From a virus: a DNA stretch of 27,025 nucleotides. Made by a program: the position numbers and the translations under genes. The stretch spans positions 1 to 27,025 of IMG/VR virus record IMGVR_UViG_3300037502_003121. One strand, 5' to 3'. The notes under the pieces were generated by a model. The model saw nothing but the letters and a program-made list of their open reading frames with translations, ran no database searches and was not told the origin of the DNA. This document shows, piece by piece, positions 20,229-27,025 of the stretch (position 1 is the first letter of the stretch; each line of letters begins with the position of its first letter).

Positions 20229-20534
20229 TCACCGGGGCGGGCAGGTGCCGGTCGTGCAGGCCTTCGCCCGCTCCGCCACGCACCGCGGGCAGGTGCAGTC
20301 GCAGCGGGCCTCGATCCGCCCGTCCGGACGCCACACCCCACGAACGCAGGTGCTCGAGCACTTGCACGCCGTCGGCCCCGGCGGGGCCGGCGGCAGGGGC
20401 CGGGCCTCCATCTGCTCGATGATCGACGCCCGTGCCACGGCCACGGCCGCGGCTGCCCGGGCCGGCTCGGTGGCGATCCGCTCGTGATCGGCGGACAGCC
20501 ACACCAGGAACGCGACGATCCAACGCCACACCAT
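20229..20534 (-). CDS. small membrane-anchored Cys-rich protein
   Basis: A 101-residue protein: a short N-terminal anchor (MVWRWIVAFLVWLSADHE), a charged helix (ARAAAAVAVARASIIEQMEA), a Pro-rich hinge, and a C-terminal Cys-rich part with CKCSSTC, RCDCTCPRC and CTTGTC. Nine or more Cys suggest metal binding or disulphides, depending on which side of the membrane it faces. ATG 20534 follows the upstream stop by two bases. Size and position near other small membrane proteins would allow a spanin-like or lysis role, but the Cys pattern is not that of known spanins. Unrecognised. Confidence 0.55.
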   Translation of the reverse strand: MVWRWIVAFLVWLSADHERIATEPARAAAAVAVARASIIEQMEARPLPPAPPGPTACKCSSTCVRGVWRPDGRIEARCDCTCPRCVAERAKACTTGTCPPR

Positions 20535-20536
20535 GC

Positions 20537-20788
20537 TCACGGCTGCACCTCGTCGAGTTTCCGCCAGATCGCCATGCACGCCACGGCACCGATCACCGAC
20601 AGCACCAGGCCGGCAGGCCGGTAGTGGTCACCGCTCACAAGCGAACCGGCCAAACCTCCGGCCACGGACCCGGCGACGCCGATTGCGATCGTCTGCCAGC
20701 CGGGGTGGGGTTTCGCCGGTGGCCATAGCCATTCGGCGATTGACCCAGCGATCCACCCAAACAAAACCCAGATGACGATTGCGAACAT
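20537..20788 (-). CDS. GlsB/YeaQ/YmgE-family membrane protein
   Basis: An 83-residue membrane protein of the transglycosylase-associated (PF04226) family. Segments: IVIWVLFGWIAGSIAEWLWP, IAIGVAGSVAGGLAGSLV and GLVLSVIGAVACMAIW, with the family's GW(I)xGxxA start and the late GxxxSxIGA. The function of the family is unclear (stress, envelope). In a phage a holin-like use is possible. ATG 20788 is preceded by GGAGG and overlaps the upstream TGA (TGATG). Confidence 0.75.
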   Translation of the reverse strand: MFAIVIWVLFGWIAGSIAEWLWPPAKPHPGWQTIAIGVAGSVAGGLAGSLVSGDHYRPAGLVLSVIGAVACMAIWRKLDEVQP

Positions 20789-21045
20789 CACCAGCCCTCC
20801 GCATGGCAGACCATCGAACGATCGCAGTGAACCGCTGCGTATTGCTGCTCGACCGGCCTCGGCGGCGCCTCGGCAAACACCGTGAGCCACAACCCGAGTT
20901 TCGCGAACCGCGACAGCAGTTTGAGAACCGGCCGCTGGGGTTGCGGATGAAACGGATTGACCGGATCGAACCCGGGGACGGATGCGGCCAAGTAACCGGC
21001 CACCAAACACGCGAGGCAAGACAGCACGACGGCACGTTTCGACAT
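20788..21045 (-). CDS. small membrane protein, unknown
   Basis: An 85-residue protein with an N-terminal signal anchor (AVVLSCLACLVAGYLAASV) and a second weaker hydrophobic stretch (VLKLLSRFAKLGLWLTVFAE). It is Pro-rich between them and ends HCDRSMVCHAEGW. It lies between the cysteine peptidase and the GlsB-like gene. No family recognised. Confidence 0.55.
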   Translation of the reverse strand: MSKRAVVLSCLACLVAGYLAASVPGFDPVNPFHPQPQRPVLKLLSRFAKLGLWLTVFAEAPPRPVEQQYAAVHCDRSMVCHAEGW

Positions 21046-21052
21046 GGTGGAC

Positions 21053-22201
21053 CTACAACGCGAGGTAATGGTTGACGGCTGGCGACTTCGCCGCGTCGGT
21101 GGTTGCCGGGGCCGGTGCCGGCTGCAGCCAGCCGGCGTGATCGAGGTCGCGGTACTTGAAGCCGCTGACCGAACCGATGACGAATGAATCCCCCTGGGCG
21201 AGAATCGCCTCGGCATCCTGGCGGGTGATCCAGAATGATCCGTTGGGCTGATCGGCAGGGTGGCGACCGCCTCCAACGTAGTCCGCCCAGCTATTCATGA
21301 TGAGCACGCCGTCGCGGGGATTCTTCATCGGGTTTGGAGAACCCGGCCCGTTGTTCTTCGCGTACTTCACTGAAATCGCGACCATGCAGTGGTTCCAGGT
21401 CGAAGCCCTTCGACAGAACCCATCCGCGTCTCGATCGCCGCTGGCAAATCCGATGTTGCTGCAAACCGGGACGCACATTCCCGACTCCAGCGCCGCCACG
21501 AGCGAATCCCAGTCCTCGCAGAGGGCGACCGCCTTGGCGGTGTGCTTGTTGGCCTCAATGGCCAGCGGCTTGGGAACGCCAGAGTTGCCCCACGCCTGCG
21601 ATCTGGCGATCGAATACGACGACAAGTCCACGTCGCCATACTTCTGCCGATAGAGAATCCCGCCCACCGTCGGATCCTTGCACCGGCCCGACACCCAACG
21701 GGCCGCGGCCCCGCCGTAGCTGCCGTCGGAGTAGCCGGCCAGCGTCACCGGAGGCATCCTGCCGGCCGTGCGGCTTCCGCCATACACCGGCTCGGTGGCT
21801 ACCAGCAGAGGGCATTCAGCCAGCCCGCCCGTGACGTGATCGACGCACTGGCCAACGTAGGATCCCATGGCCCAGCCGAACGACACGCACGAACCGTGCG
21901 GCCCCTGGTTCCATGGCCCGAACGGCTTGCCATACTTCTGCCGGTGGCACCGATCGGCGAACCGATAGAGGTAGGCATCGTGCCCCTTCGCCCCCGCTAT
22001 GACCTCGGCCCCGGCCTGCCGGAACATCGGCTGGTCCAGCTCGCGGAGAAACTCCTGCGTGCCCTCAGGATTGGGGTCGTAACCGAAGTTGCTCTCGACC
22101 CGCTCGGCCAGCCGCGAGACGTACCGGGACACCAGTGTCCCCAGCATTGCCGCGACGACAACGAACGCGATCGCCGACCATGACCAATCACTGCGCCGCA
22201 T
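21053..22201 (-). CDS. membrane-anchored papain-like (C1 fold) cysteine peptidase
   Basis: A 382-residue protein. Residues about 5-26 (DWSWSAIAFVVVAAMLGTLV) form a signal anchor, so the domain faces outward. The peptidase core shows the papain order: Q99 in WNQGPHGSCVSFGWAMG (oxyanion Gln, then C105 as nucleophile), H271 in STWNHCMVAIS, and N303 in VLIMNSWADYVGG. All four catalytic positions are present, so it is likely active. The C-terminal tail is Ala/Pro-rich. ATG 22201 gives a 14-base overlap with the gene before it. The substrate is unknown: it may cut envelope proteins, host receptors or a virion protein. Papain-like enzymes are unusual among phage lysis genes. Confidence 0.8.
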   Translation of the reverse strand: MRRSDWSWSAIAFVVVAAMLGTLVSRYVSRLAERVESNFGYDPNPEGTQEFLRELDQPMFRQAGAEVIAGAKGHDAYLYRFADRCHRQKYGKPFGPWNQGPHGSCVSFGWAMGSYVGQCVDHVTGGLAECPLLVATEPVYGGSRTAGRMPPVTLAGYSDGSYGGAAARWVSGRCKDPTVGGILYRQKYGDVDLSSYSIARSQAWGNSGVPKPLAIEANKHTAKAVALCEDWDSLVAALESGMCVPVCSNIGFASGDRDADGFCRRASTWNHCMVAISVKYAKNNGPGSPNPMKNPRDGVLIMNSWADYVGGGRHPADQPNGSFWITRQDAEAILAQGDSFVIGSVSGFKYRDLDHAGWLQPAPAPATTDAAKSPAVNHYLAL

Positions 22202-22736
22202 CGGTCGCCGCCCTCCCCACGTCACGGTAGGCTGCAACCCACGCCGATCGCTGCTCGGCGGTCAGCGGGCCGCCGTCGGTGCCGACCGCCGCCTCGAGGT
22301 ATTTGGCGATCGCGTCCCGGGCTGCCGGCTGCCGATCGCCGATCGAAATACCCCGACAGCGAAACTCGCGAACCCGCCGCCGCAACTCATCGACGGCGAC
22401 GCCGGTGGCCAGGTAGCCCTCCGGCTTGCCAGACGCAAACTCAATCTCGTCGGCAATCTCCTGGCACATCGCACCTACCAGGATGGCGTCCTCGCTGGCC
22501 GTGCTGCCGGCGAACAACCCCGACAGGGACAACGGGCCAGCGTCGGGGGCGGGCGTCGGGGGCACCTCGGCCGACGGAGCCATGCCGTAGGCCACGGCCG
22601 CGGCCACCAGAGCGATGGCGGCGTAGTGCCGTGGCGTCAGCGGCGGCACCGCCGTGCGGGCCTTCTCGATCAGCGGAACCAGATTCGGCCACGCCCACGC
22701 GGCGAACGCGGCGAGCACTAATAGCGTCGGGATCAT
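22188..22736 (-). CDS. membrane protein with soluble C-terminal domain
   Basis: A 182-residue protein with two membrane segments (TLLVLAAFAAWAWPNLVPLI and YAAIALVAAAVAYGMAP), a Pro-rich hinge and a helical soluble domain (ILVGAMCQEIADEIEFASGK, VDELRRRVREFRCRGISIGD, LTAEQRSAWVAAYRDVG). ATG 22736 overlaps the upstream stop (ATGA). Not recognised; its place beside a peptidase suggests a shared envelope job. Confidence 0.58.
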   Translation of the reverse strand: MIPTLLVLAAFAAWAWPNLVPLIEKARTAVPPLTPRHYAAIALVAAAVAYGMAPSAEVPPTPAPDAGPLSLSGLFAGSTASEDAILVGAMCQEIADEIEFASGKPEGYLATGVAVDELRRRVREFRCRGISIGDRQPAARDAIAKYLEAAVGTDGGPLTAEQRSAWVAAYRDVGRAATDAAQ

Positions 22737-23110
22737 GCGAGCCTCACAAGTGGCAGGATTTGCTCGATCGCCCCGCCGGCGAGGGCGAGAACCAATGCCC
22801 GGATCGCGGGCCGGGCCAGCATCCAAACGGGATAGGCGACGATCGGCACCGCCCGATCGGCGAGGGCGTCAAACAACCGGGCGACGGCCTCGACCGCGAA
22901 TGACTTCTTCTCGTCCCCGGTCATGCTGCCGACGGCGTCGAGGGCGGCGACCGTCAGGTGGAGCAGGGCCACCATCAGTTCGCCGAACTCCTGCCACGTC
23001 AGGCCGTCAACAGTGGCAGCACGGGCACTCGCGATGAACAGGGCGACCTTGTCCACAACCGATGATTGCCCATCGGCGGCAGCCTTTGAATCGCTAACCT
23101 GACCGATCAT
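22733..23110 (-). CDS. possible membrane-associated phage protein
   Basis: A 125-residue, largely helical and apolar protein (VVDKVALFIASARAATVDGL, FGELMVALLHLTVAALDAVG, FAVEAVARLFDALADRAVPI, VWMLARPAIRALVLALAGG). The helices are moderately hydrophobic, so it may lie on or in the membrane. ATG 23110 overlaps the upstream stop (ATGA). No family recognised. Confidence 0.55.
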   Translation of the reverse strand: MIGQVSDSKAAADGQSSVVDKVALFIASARAATVDGLTWQEFGELMVALLHLTVAALDAVGSMTGDEKKSFAVEAVARLFDALADRAVPIVAYPVWMLARPAIRALVLALAGGAIEQILPLVRLA

Positions 23111-23589
23111 GCGTTCCCGGCGTAGACGCCGACCCCGACCATGGTGAGATCGACGGTGTACGTTCCGGTGGGACCGCTCGACAGCGATACGGAGACGCCG
23201 GTGGCGCCGACCTGGTAGTCGGCCCAATGCACCTGCCCGCCGACACCCACCCGCGTGCCGGTGATGCCGCCGGGGGCCGCGAGACTTAGGAATCCACCCG
23301 TCGGGCCGGAGACGATGTTGACCAGAAGCTCTTTAAGCGTGCCGATGGCCAGGATGCCGGTCACGCCGAACGCCTGGATCTCCAAGCCTCCGATCGACAG
23401 ACTGCTGCCGGATCCGGTGCAGGTGATCCGCTGCGAGTGGGCGACGTTGGCCTGCCCCGGGCCGGTGCCGTTCGTGATGCTCCGCGTCGTCCGCTGCTCG
23501 GTGCCAGACGATTGCGTGGCGCCGCTATCGGCGTTGGATAGCGACCACGACAGCCGCGTCGTGCCGGCTGCGGTAAGGCTATTTGGCAT
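23107..23589 (-). CDS. probable virion structural protein
   Basis: A 160-residue protein rich in Gly, Ser, Thr and Val, with few charges: alternating beta pattern (LTAAGTTRLSWSLSNADSGA, VSLSSGPTGTYTVDLTMVGV). This composition is typical of tail or decoration proteins. No signal peptide or catalytic motif is seen. ATG 23589 lies 11 bases inside the 3' end of the gene before it and is preceded by AGGAGAG. Confidence 0.6.
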   Translation of the reverse strand: MPNSLTAAGTTRLSWSLSNADSGATQSSGTEQRTTRSITNGTGPGQANVAHSQRITCTGSGSSLSIGGLEIQAFGVTGILAIGTLKELLVNIVSGPTGGFLSLAAPGGITGTRVGVGGQVHWADYQVGATGVSVSLSSGPTGTYTVDLTMVGVGVYAGNA

Positions 23590-23749
23590 CGGCGGTCTCT
23601 CCTGTGTTTACTGGCGCCCTTGGCGGCGGGCCGCCTATCGAAATAACCTGCACGGAAGCGGCAGGCGACTCACCTGCGACGACTGGCGAAGGGGGCAGCG
23701 ACTCTACGGCGACTGGCTCAGACGAAACGTCGGGCTTGGGCTTGCTCAT
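23579..23749 (-). CDS. 56-residue Pro/Val-rich small protein
   Basis: MSKPKPDVSSEPVAVESLPP through GGPPPRAPVNTGETADAK. Low-complexity and probably disordered. ATG 23749 overlaps the upstream TGA (TGATG) and has AAGGA eight bases before it; its end overlaps the next gene's start. Short, but well supported by both junctions. Unknown role. Confidence 0.55.
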   Translation of the reverse strand: MSKPKPDVSSEPVAVESLPPSPVVAGESPAASVQVISIGGPPPRAPVNTGETADAK

Positions 23750-23985
23750 CAGTTGATCCTTCCGGATTGGTGAAGTCGGATCGCTTCGGCCAGCGTGACG
23801 CCCAGCCGAATCGCGAGGTGTTCGTAAAACGTCAGTCGTGGCCGCTCATCGGGCCGCCTACTGGTGATGCAGCCAACCCCGACACGACGGTGTGGCTGGT
23901 AGTGAATGTGTTCTCCTGACTCGCCTGCCGACGCCAGCGGCTCCCGGCCCCGGGCCGTTGTCCGAAATAGCGACTCGCGGGCCAT
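23749..23985 (-). CDS. small basic protein, unknown
   Basis: A 78-residue protein (MARESLFRTTARGREPLASA, GEHIHYQPHRRVGVGC, then LTFYEHLAIRLGVTLAEAIR). The HxH segment and lone Cys do not form a complete zinc site. ATG 23985 has GGAGA upstream. No family recognised. Confidence 0.55.
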   Translation of the reverse strand: MARESLFRTTARGREPLASAGESGEHIHYQPHRRVGVGCITSRRPDERPRLTFYEHLAIRLGVTLAEAIRLHQSGRIN

Positions 23986-24015
23986 GCGGCTCTCCTACCA
24001 CCATTGTACGGTTGT

Positions 24016-24636
24016 TCAGGTAGAGTCCGGGCGCGTACAACCGGGGCCGCGGAGCGTCCCACTGTTGATCTCCGGCCACAACTTGTCGGAGTGGATCGCC
24101 GCCAGCAGGTTCCAGGCGGCGTGGCCCAGGTGCGGCTCGGATCGGTCGCCCTCCAAAAACTGGAAAATGTGGGCGATGGCATGGTTCAAGAGGTCGTGAA
24201 CCGGCATTCCCTTTTCCCAGTTCCAATCGCCGTACTTGCCGGCCCCCTCGGCACAGGCCCGTGCCACTTCGCGGAGTCCGATCGGCGAAACCAGGTCATA
24301 CCGAAACTCCTCGACCGAGTCGCTTCGCACAGCCCCGGTGCCGAACTTCGCCGTCGTGCCTGCGGCCGGCTCCGGCTGCGACGGCTTCACGGCCGAGTAG
24401 ACGACTCGCCGCGGTGCGTCGGATGTCCGCTCGCGATACCGCTTCCATGCTGCCTCGATCACCGACGGGTCATAGGGTGGGGCTGACTGCTCCAGCATCT
24501 TCAAAATCTCCTCTCGTTCACGGATCAAACGCATCGTGTGGGCCGCCAGCGTCCCGGCCGTTCCGGTCCACTGGCCCTGGTATTTCCTTGCGTCGGCCTT
24601 CGCCTGGGCGATGTAGTCGTCGGGCAATAGCGTCAC
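24016..24636 (-). CDS. DUF5664 / dATP-dGTP diphosphohydrolase-like (MazZ-type) protein
   Basis: A 206-residue protein. Residues about 98-185 match the phage DUF5664 family, now linked to MazZ-type (d)NTP diphosphohydrolases: FGTGAVRSDSVEEFRYDLVS, PIGLREVARACAEGAGKYGD, WNWEKGMPVHDLLNHAIAHI, and LEGDRSEPHLGHAAWNLLAA. Glu/Asp and His residues typical of the all-alpha MazG-like fold are present. The N-terminal ~90 residues are helical and specific to this protein. GTG 24636 overlaps the upstream stop (GTGA). MazZ enzymes act on dGTP in phages that use 2-aminoadenine, but neither PurZ nor DatZ is in this window, so nucleotide-pool control in general is the safe reading. Confidence 0.72.
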   Translation of the reverse strand: MTLLPDDYIAQAKADARKYQGQWTGTAGTLAAHTMRLIREREEILKMLEQSAPPYDPSVIEAAWKRYRERTSDAPRRVVYSAVKPSQPEPAAGTTAKFGTGAVRSDSVEEFRYDLVSPIGLREVARACAEGAGKYGDWNWEKGMPVHDLLNHAIAHIFQFLEGDRSEPHLGHAAWNLLAAIHSDKLWPEINSGTLRGPGCTRPDST

Positions 24637-25841
24637 GCCAACCGTCCGATCTCGAGCCGTGGCCCGGCGACGTGCATCGCACGCAGCCCGCCGGCCTGGT
24701 CGTAGATGAACAACTCCATCGCCCGTCGGCTGCCGACGAATCCGCTCGCCGCGTGCCAGTCATCGGCTGGGCATAGCGCCGGGGCTATACGCACCAGCAC
24801 GCCGTCGATCGTCTCGATCGGCCGCGACCATTCCGCCGCCTGGTTGTGCAGGTGGCCGGTATGAATCTCACGGTACGGGCTCGCGGCCCATGCCGCGGCG
24901 GCCTCGTGGGCCATGAGTTGCGGCAACCGCTTCTTCGCACGATGCCCGTGGACGAATCCCAATAGGTTCCGGCCGTGCGTCAGATACTTCCGCGGCGTGT
25001 AGGCGGCATCGACGCGAACCCGTTTCGACTTCGCGTACCGCTCCACCAGGATGCGATGGAACGCGACGGTCAGCGTCTCGTCGTGATTGCCGTTCACCAC
25101 CAGCACGTCGGCCGGCGCCACGTCGGCGGCATGATCCACAACGGACACCAGGGCGTCGGCGCCGACGGAGATCATCTTTTGGATTCTCCCGTCACGCTCC
25201 AGCGGCGTCCCGCTGGTCGTCGTCCCCGAGGGCGTATCGTAATGAAAGAGGTCTCCAAGCCCGGCAACGGTGATTCGGCCGGGCGAGTATTTCGCAGCCG
25301 AGTCAAGCAACTCTGCCGACGCCTCGCGGACCAACCGATCGGCGATGTCGAGGTCGTAGTCAGCCTCGCCTGTGGACTTCGCCCAGGCGTATTTCCCGAA
25401 GTGACAGTCGGCGATAACGAGCACGGCCCACGGCCGATCGCCCTTGGCGTCCGCGGTTCGCGAATCGCGGACACGCAGGGAGCCGGCGGCCCCCGAGATC
25501 ATCGCCTCCACCAGCTCGGAGACCTTTGGCCCAGCCTTCGGCCTCAACCGGACGAAGACGCGAAACAGCTCGGTGACGACCGGCTCGCCTGTGGACTTGT
25601 CTGCGGTCAGCCCTTCCCACTTCGTGGCTTCGCTCACCGCCACCTCAAACCGATCCATGTCCGCGGCGATGTGCCGCAGCAGATCCTCAACCGTGCGGAT
25701 CGTCCGCGAGACGCTACGGGCCTCAACGGCGTCGCCGCTGGAACGCTTCGTCACTTCTTCGATGGTCAGGCCGTCGCCGCCGGCAGCCGTCACGGCGGCC
25801 TTGGTAGAAACGCGATCGGCTAATCGCGGCGACTTAGCCAT
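24633..25841 (-). CDS. calcineurin-like metallophosphoesterase with N-terminal helical domain
   Basis: A 402-residue protein. The metal-binding motifs are in order: VIADCHFGK (143-151), GLGDLFHYD (194-202), VVNGNHDET (248-256), GFVHGHRAK (295-303) and IHTGHLHNQ (326-334), a complete two-metal site. Residues 1-75 resemble an HTH-like region with conserved helix (TIEEVTKRSSGDAVEARSVS, VEDLLRHIAADMDRFEVAV). Such enzymes occur in phages as DNA or nucleotide phosphoesterases. ATG 25841 lies 22 bases inside the gene before it. Beside the DUF5664 gene, a role in DNA or nucleotide metabolism is likely. Confidence 0.88.
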   Translation of the reverse strand: MAKSPRLADRVSTKAAVTAAGGDGLTIEEVTKRSSGDAVEARSVSRTIRTVEDLLRHIAADMDRFEVAVSEATKWEGLTADKSTGEPVVTELFRVFVRLRPKAGPKVSELVEAMISGAAGSLRVRDSRTADAKGDRPWAVLVIADCHFGKYAWAKSTGEADYDLDIADRLVREASAELLDSAAKYSPGRITVAGLGDLFHYDTPSGTTTSGTPLERDGRIQKMISVGADALVSVVDHAADVAPADVLVVNGNHDETLTVAFHRILVERYAKSKRVRVDAAYTPRKYLTHGRNLLGFVHGHRAKKRLPQLMAHEAAAAWAASPYREIHTGHLHNQAAEWSRPIETIDGVLVRIAPALCPADDWHAASGFVGSRRAMELFIYDQAGGLRAMHVAGPRLEIGRLA

Positions 25842-26077
25842 ACACGCATCCCCTGCGGTCCGCAAACTTCCCAGCCGCTCGTCGCGGCCTCCTCGATCAG
25901 CAGGTCCGCGAGGGACGAAGCCGACGCCTGCAGTTCGCCGGCCTGGAACCGGCGGCGGACCTCAAGCAACTCGGCCTGGGCCTCCGGCGGCAGCTTGTCG
26001 AAGAAGTTTCGCGGCCGGCTTGGCGTGGCCGCGATCCTCTCGGCAACCCGGTCAACGAGTGATTGACGTGCGGTCAT
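25820..26077 (-). CDS. small protein, unknown
   Basis: An 85-residue protein (MTARQSLVDRVAERIAATPS, RPRNFFDKLPPEAQAELLEV, RRRFQAGELQASASSLADLL, then WEVCGPQGMRVWLSRRD). The helical pattern FF.KL....Q..LLEVR..F..G....S...LA is seen in small phage DNA-binding proteins, so a small HTH or a small terminase is conceivable but not shown. ATG 26077 overlaps the upstream stop (ATGA). Confidence 0.58.
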   Translation of the reverse strand: MTARQSLVDRVAERIAATPSRPRNFFDKLPPEAQAELLEVRRRFQAGELQASASSLADLLIEEAATSGWEVCGPQGMRVWLSRRD

Positions 26078-26385
26078 TCATCGAGTTTGCCCATACCTGT
26101 ACGGGCGTCAACCCCGGGATTTGCCGTCGATCCGGGCGGCATCCCCAGCCATTTTGCCCCGGCAGCATTTAATGCCGCTTGGCGTTCCGGGCATCGGCAC
26201 GGGCCGCCGACAACAGCAGACACTCGCTCCTTCGTGACCCCGACCGACGCGAGGCCCGCGGCGACCATGTCGCCCAGGCCGGGGCGGCAGTCAGCAATCA
26301 ACTCCCCGGAAATGTATCCATTCACAAATCGACCGCACCTAACGCACAAGGCGCCGCCGTCCGTTTTCTTAAATGCGCATTTCAT
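26074..26385 (-). CDS. small phage protein with Cys-rich N-terminus
   Basis: A 103-residue protein. The N-terminal MKCAFKKTDGGALCVRCGRF holds a CxxC-type zinc ribbon; it is followed by GLGDMVAAGLASVGVTKERV, then GGPCRCPERQAALNAAGAKW. The block 'GLGD..A..L...G.T..R.....G..C.C..R...LN' recurs in many phage genomes as a small protein of unknown role. ATG 26385 overlaps the upstream stop (ATGA). Confidence 0.65.
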   Translation of the reverse strand: MKCAFKKTDGGALCVRCGRFVNGYISGELIADCRPGLGDMVAAGLASVGVTKERVSAVVGGPCRCPERQAALNAAGAKWLGMPPGSTANPGVDARTGMGKLDE

Positions 26386-27025
26386 ACAAACTGCGCAACA
26401 AAGTTCCACGGCGCAGACTTCCGGTAATACGACATTCCCCACATAATCGACGGATAAGTTGTATCTGTGTATATGCCGGCTGTTCCGTAAGTGCCGCCGT
26501 AAGATTCCGGCCCTCGCCCGTACCTTCCTGACAATCGCGTAGGGAACTGATTGCCACACAATACACTTTGGCCTGCCGCTGGAGCAGGAAACATAACAAA
26601 CTCTTGAATGCGTTGGTTGTCCAACTCAAGGCCTGAAATGGTTCCGGTTGGAAGACCAAACCAGTTTCTACGAAGTAAATAATAGAAACCAATGTTTTTT
26701 GCCAATCGAATATCAGCGTACACCACCGACGTTTCTTGCGGCCTCCAATCTCCGATTGCGTTGAACGGGTACGTTCTCAACGTGCATTCTACTGTGAACC
26801 TGCAAATACTAGAAACGTCAGACGCGCGGGTGATTGTCCATAAAACCATCGCTTGATATGCGGAAGAATCACCGAGATACTGATATCCGCCGCTGGAGCT
26901 TCCATACCTATCAAGCACAATCGTAGCGCTAATCGGCGGGACAACGCAGTTAATGTTGGTAACGCCAGCAGCGCCGCCGGGGTTCGCCAAATGGTAACCG
27001 CCGGCCGATCCTGCATTCGATATCA
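26382..27025 (-). CDS. probable tail/virion protein, 5' end outside window
   Basis: An open frame running in from the right edge, at least 214 residues visible. It reads SAGGYHLANPGGAAGVTNIN at its visible start, then VVPPISATIVLDRYGSSSGG, CRFTVECTLRTYPFNAIGDW, VYADIRLAKNIGFYYLLRRN, and a Gly/Tyr-rich end (GRGPESYGGTYGTAGIYTD). Rich in Tyr, Ser and Gly with a beta pattern, like phage tail or capsid-decoration proteins. GC content is lower than in the genes around it. No conserved domain recognised. Confidence 0.6.
   Translation of the reverse strand, partial: ISNAGSAGGYHLANPGGAAGVTNINCVVPPISATIVLDRYGSSSGGYQYLGDSSAYQAMVLWTITRASDVSSICRFTVECTLRTYPFNAIGDWRPQETSVVYADIRLAKNIGFYYLLRRNWFGLPTGTISGLELDNQRIQEFVMFPAPAAGQSVLCGNQFPTRLSGRYGRGPESYGGTYGTAGIYTDTTYPSIMWGMSYYRKSAPWNFVAQFV

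Noticed and set aside
24016-24636. Claim that the phage has a 2-aminoadenine genome
   Set aside because: Only a MazZ-like protein is seen; PurZ, DatZ and a matching polymerase are not in the window.
24975-25823. Long plus-strand open frame opposite the metallophosphoesterase
   Set aside because: Shadow of a gene with five intact metal motifs; Arg/Gly-rich composition typical of antisense frames.

Overview
This is a high-GC (roughly two thirds G+C by eye) stretch of a temperate phage, prophage or phage-plasmid hybrid. Phage identity rests on a GpA-like large terminase, a RuvC-fold resolvase, a DUF1376 replication protein, a phage-type C5 methyltransferase, a Sak4/RecA-like ATPase, a DUF669-like protein, a tyrosine integrase, a phage DUF5664/MazZ-type enzyme and virion-like proteins. 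The host is probably a Gram-negative-type, high-GC bacterium using sigma70-like promoters. A planctomycete is my best guess, from CAP-like small secreted proteins, a phage CsrA and a papain-fold peptidase, but this is inference and not proof. No rRNA, tRNA or CRISPR array was seen.

Layout. (1) 1-12095, leftward: one long operon with mostly ATGA/GTGA overlaps. In transcription order it carries small coupled proteins, CsrA, an AAA ATPase, a DUF669-like protein, a C5 methyltransferase (with a second, conserved reading frame inside it), a winged-helix protein, a lower-GC CoiA-like nuclease gene, DUF1376, a possible helicase loader, a LexA-like HTH, the resolvase, TerL, and then four small secreted or membrane proteins and a DUF551 protein, running off the left edge. 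It starts from a promoter at 12337-12364 that overlaps an inverted repeat. (2) 12096-12865: control region with a leftward HTH gene and a set of inverted repeats in front of the integrase. (3) 12866-14251, rightward: integrase, a small membrane protein and a terminator. (4) 14252-14681: a non-coding segment packed with hairpins, direct repeats and palindromes. (5) 14682-19758, rightward: an accessory module of HTH proteins, an ArdC-like antirestriction protein, many small unknown proteins and a stand-alone prim-pol domain. Its intergenic spacers are repeated hairpin plus G-poor CA-rich leaders, and three of its promoters share one operator. (6) 19874-27025, leftward: virion-like proteins, a metallophosphoesterase, a MazZ-like enzyme, and a membrane/envelope cassette that includes a papain-like cysteine peptidase. 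If the element is circular or circularly permuted, the late genes (portal, capsid, most of the tail) would lie between the left and right edges.

How it may work together: leaderless HTH genes at 12634, 14682 and 17826 are candidate master regulators, and the leftward early operon supplies replication, recombination and packaging. Candidate origins are an 11-bp iteron array inside the DUF1376 gene (5487-5541), arranged like the lambda origin inside gene O, and the hairpin-rich segment at 14.3-14.6 kb. ArdC, the methyltransferase and possibly the CoiA-like gene would handle host defences. A 10-bp motif, GAGTATTTCG, recurs seven times across the window in several reading frames and is unexplained.
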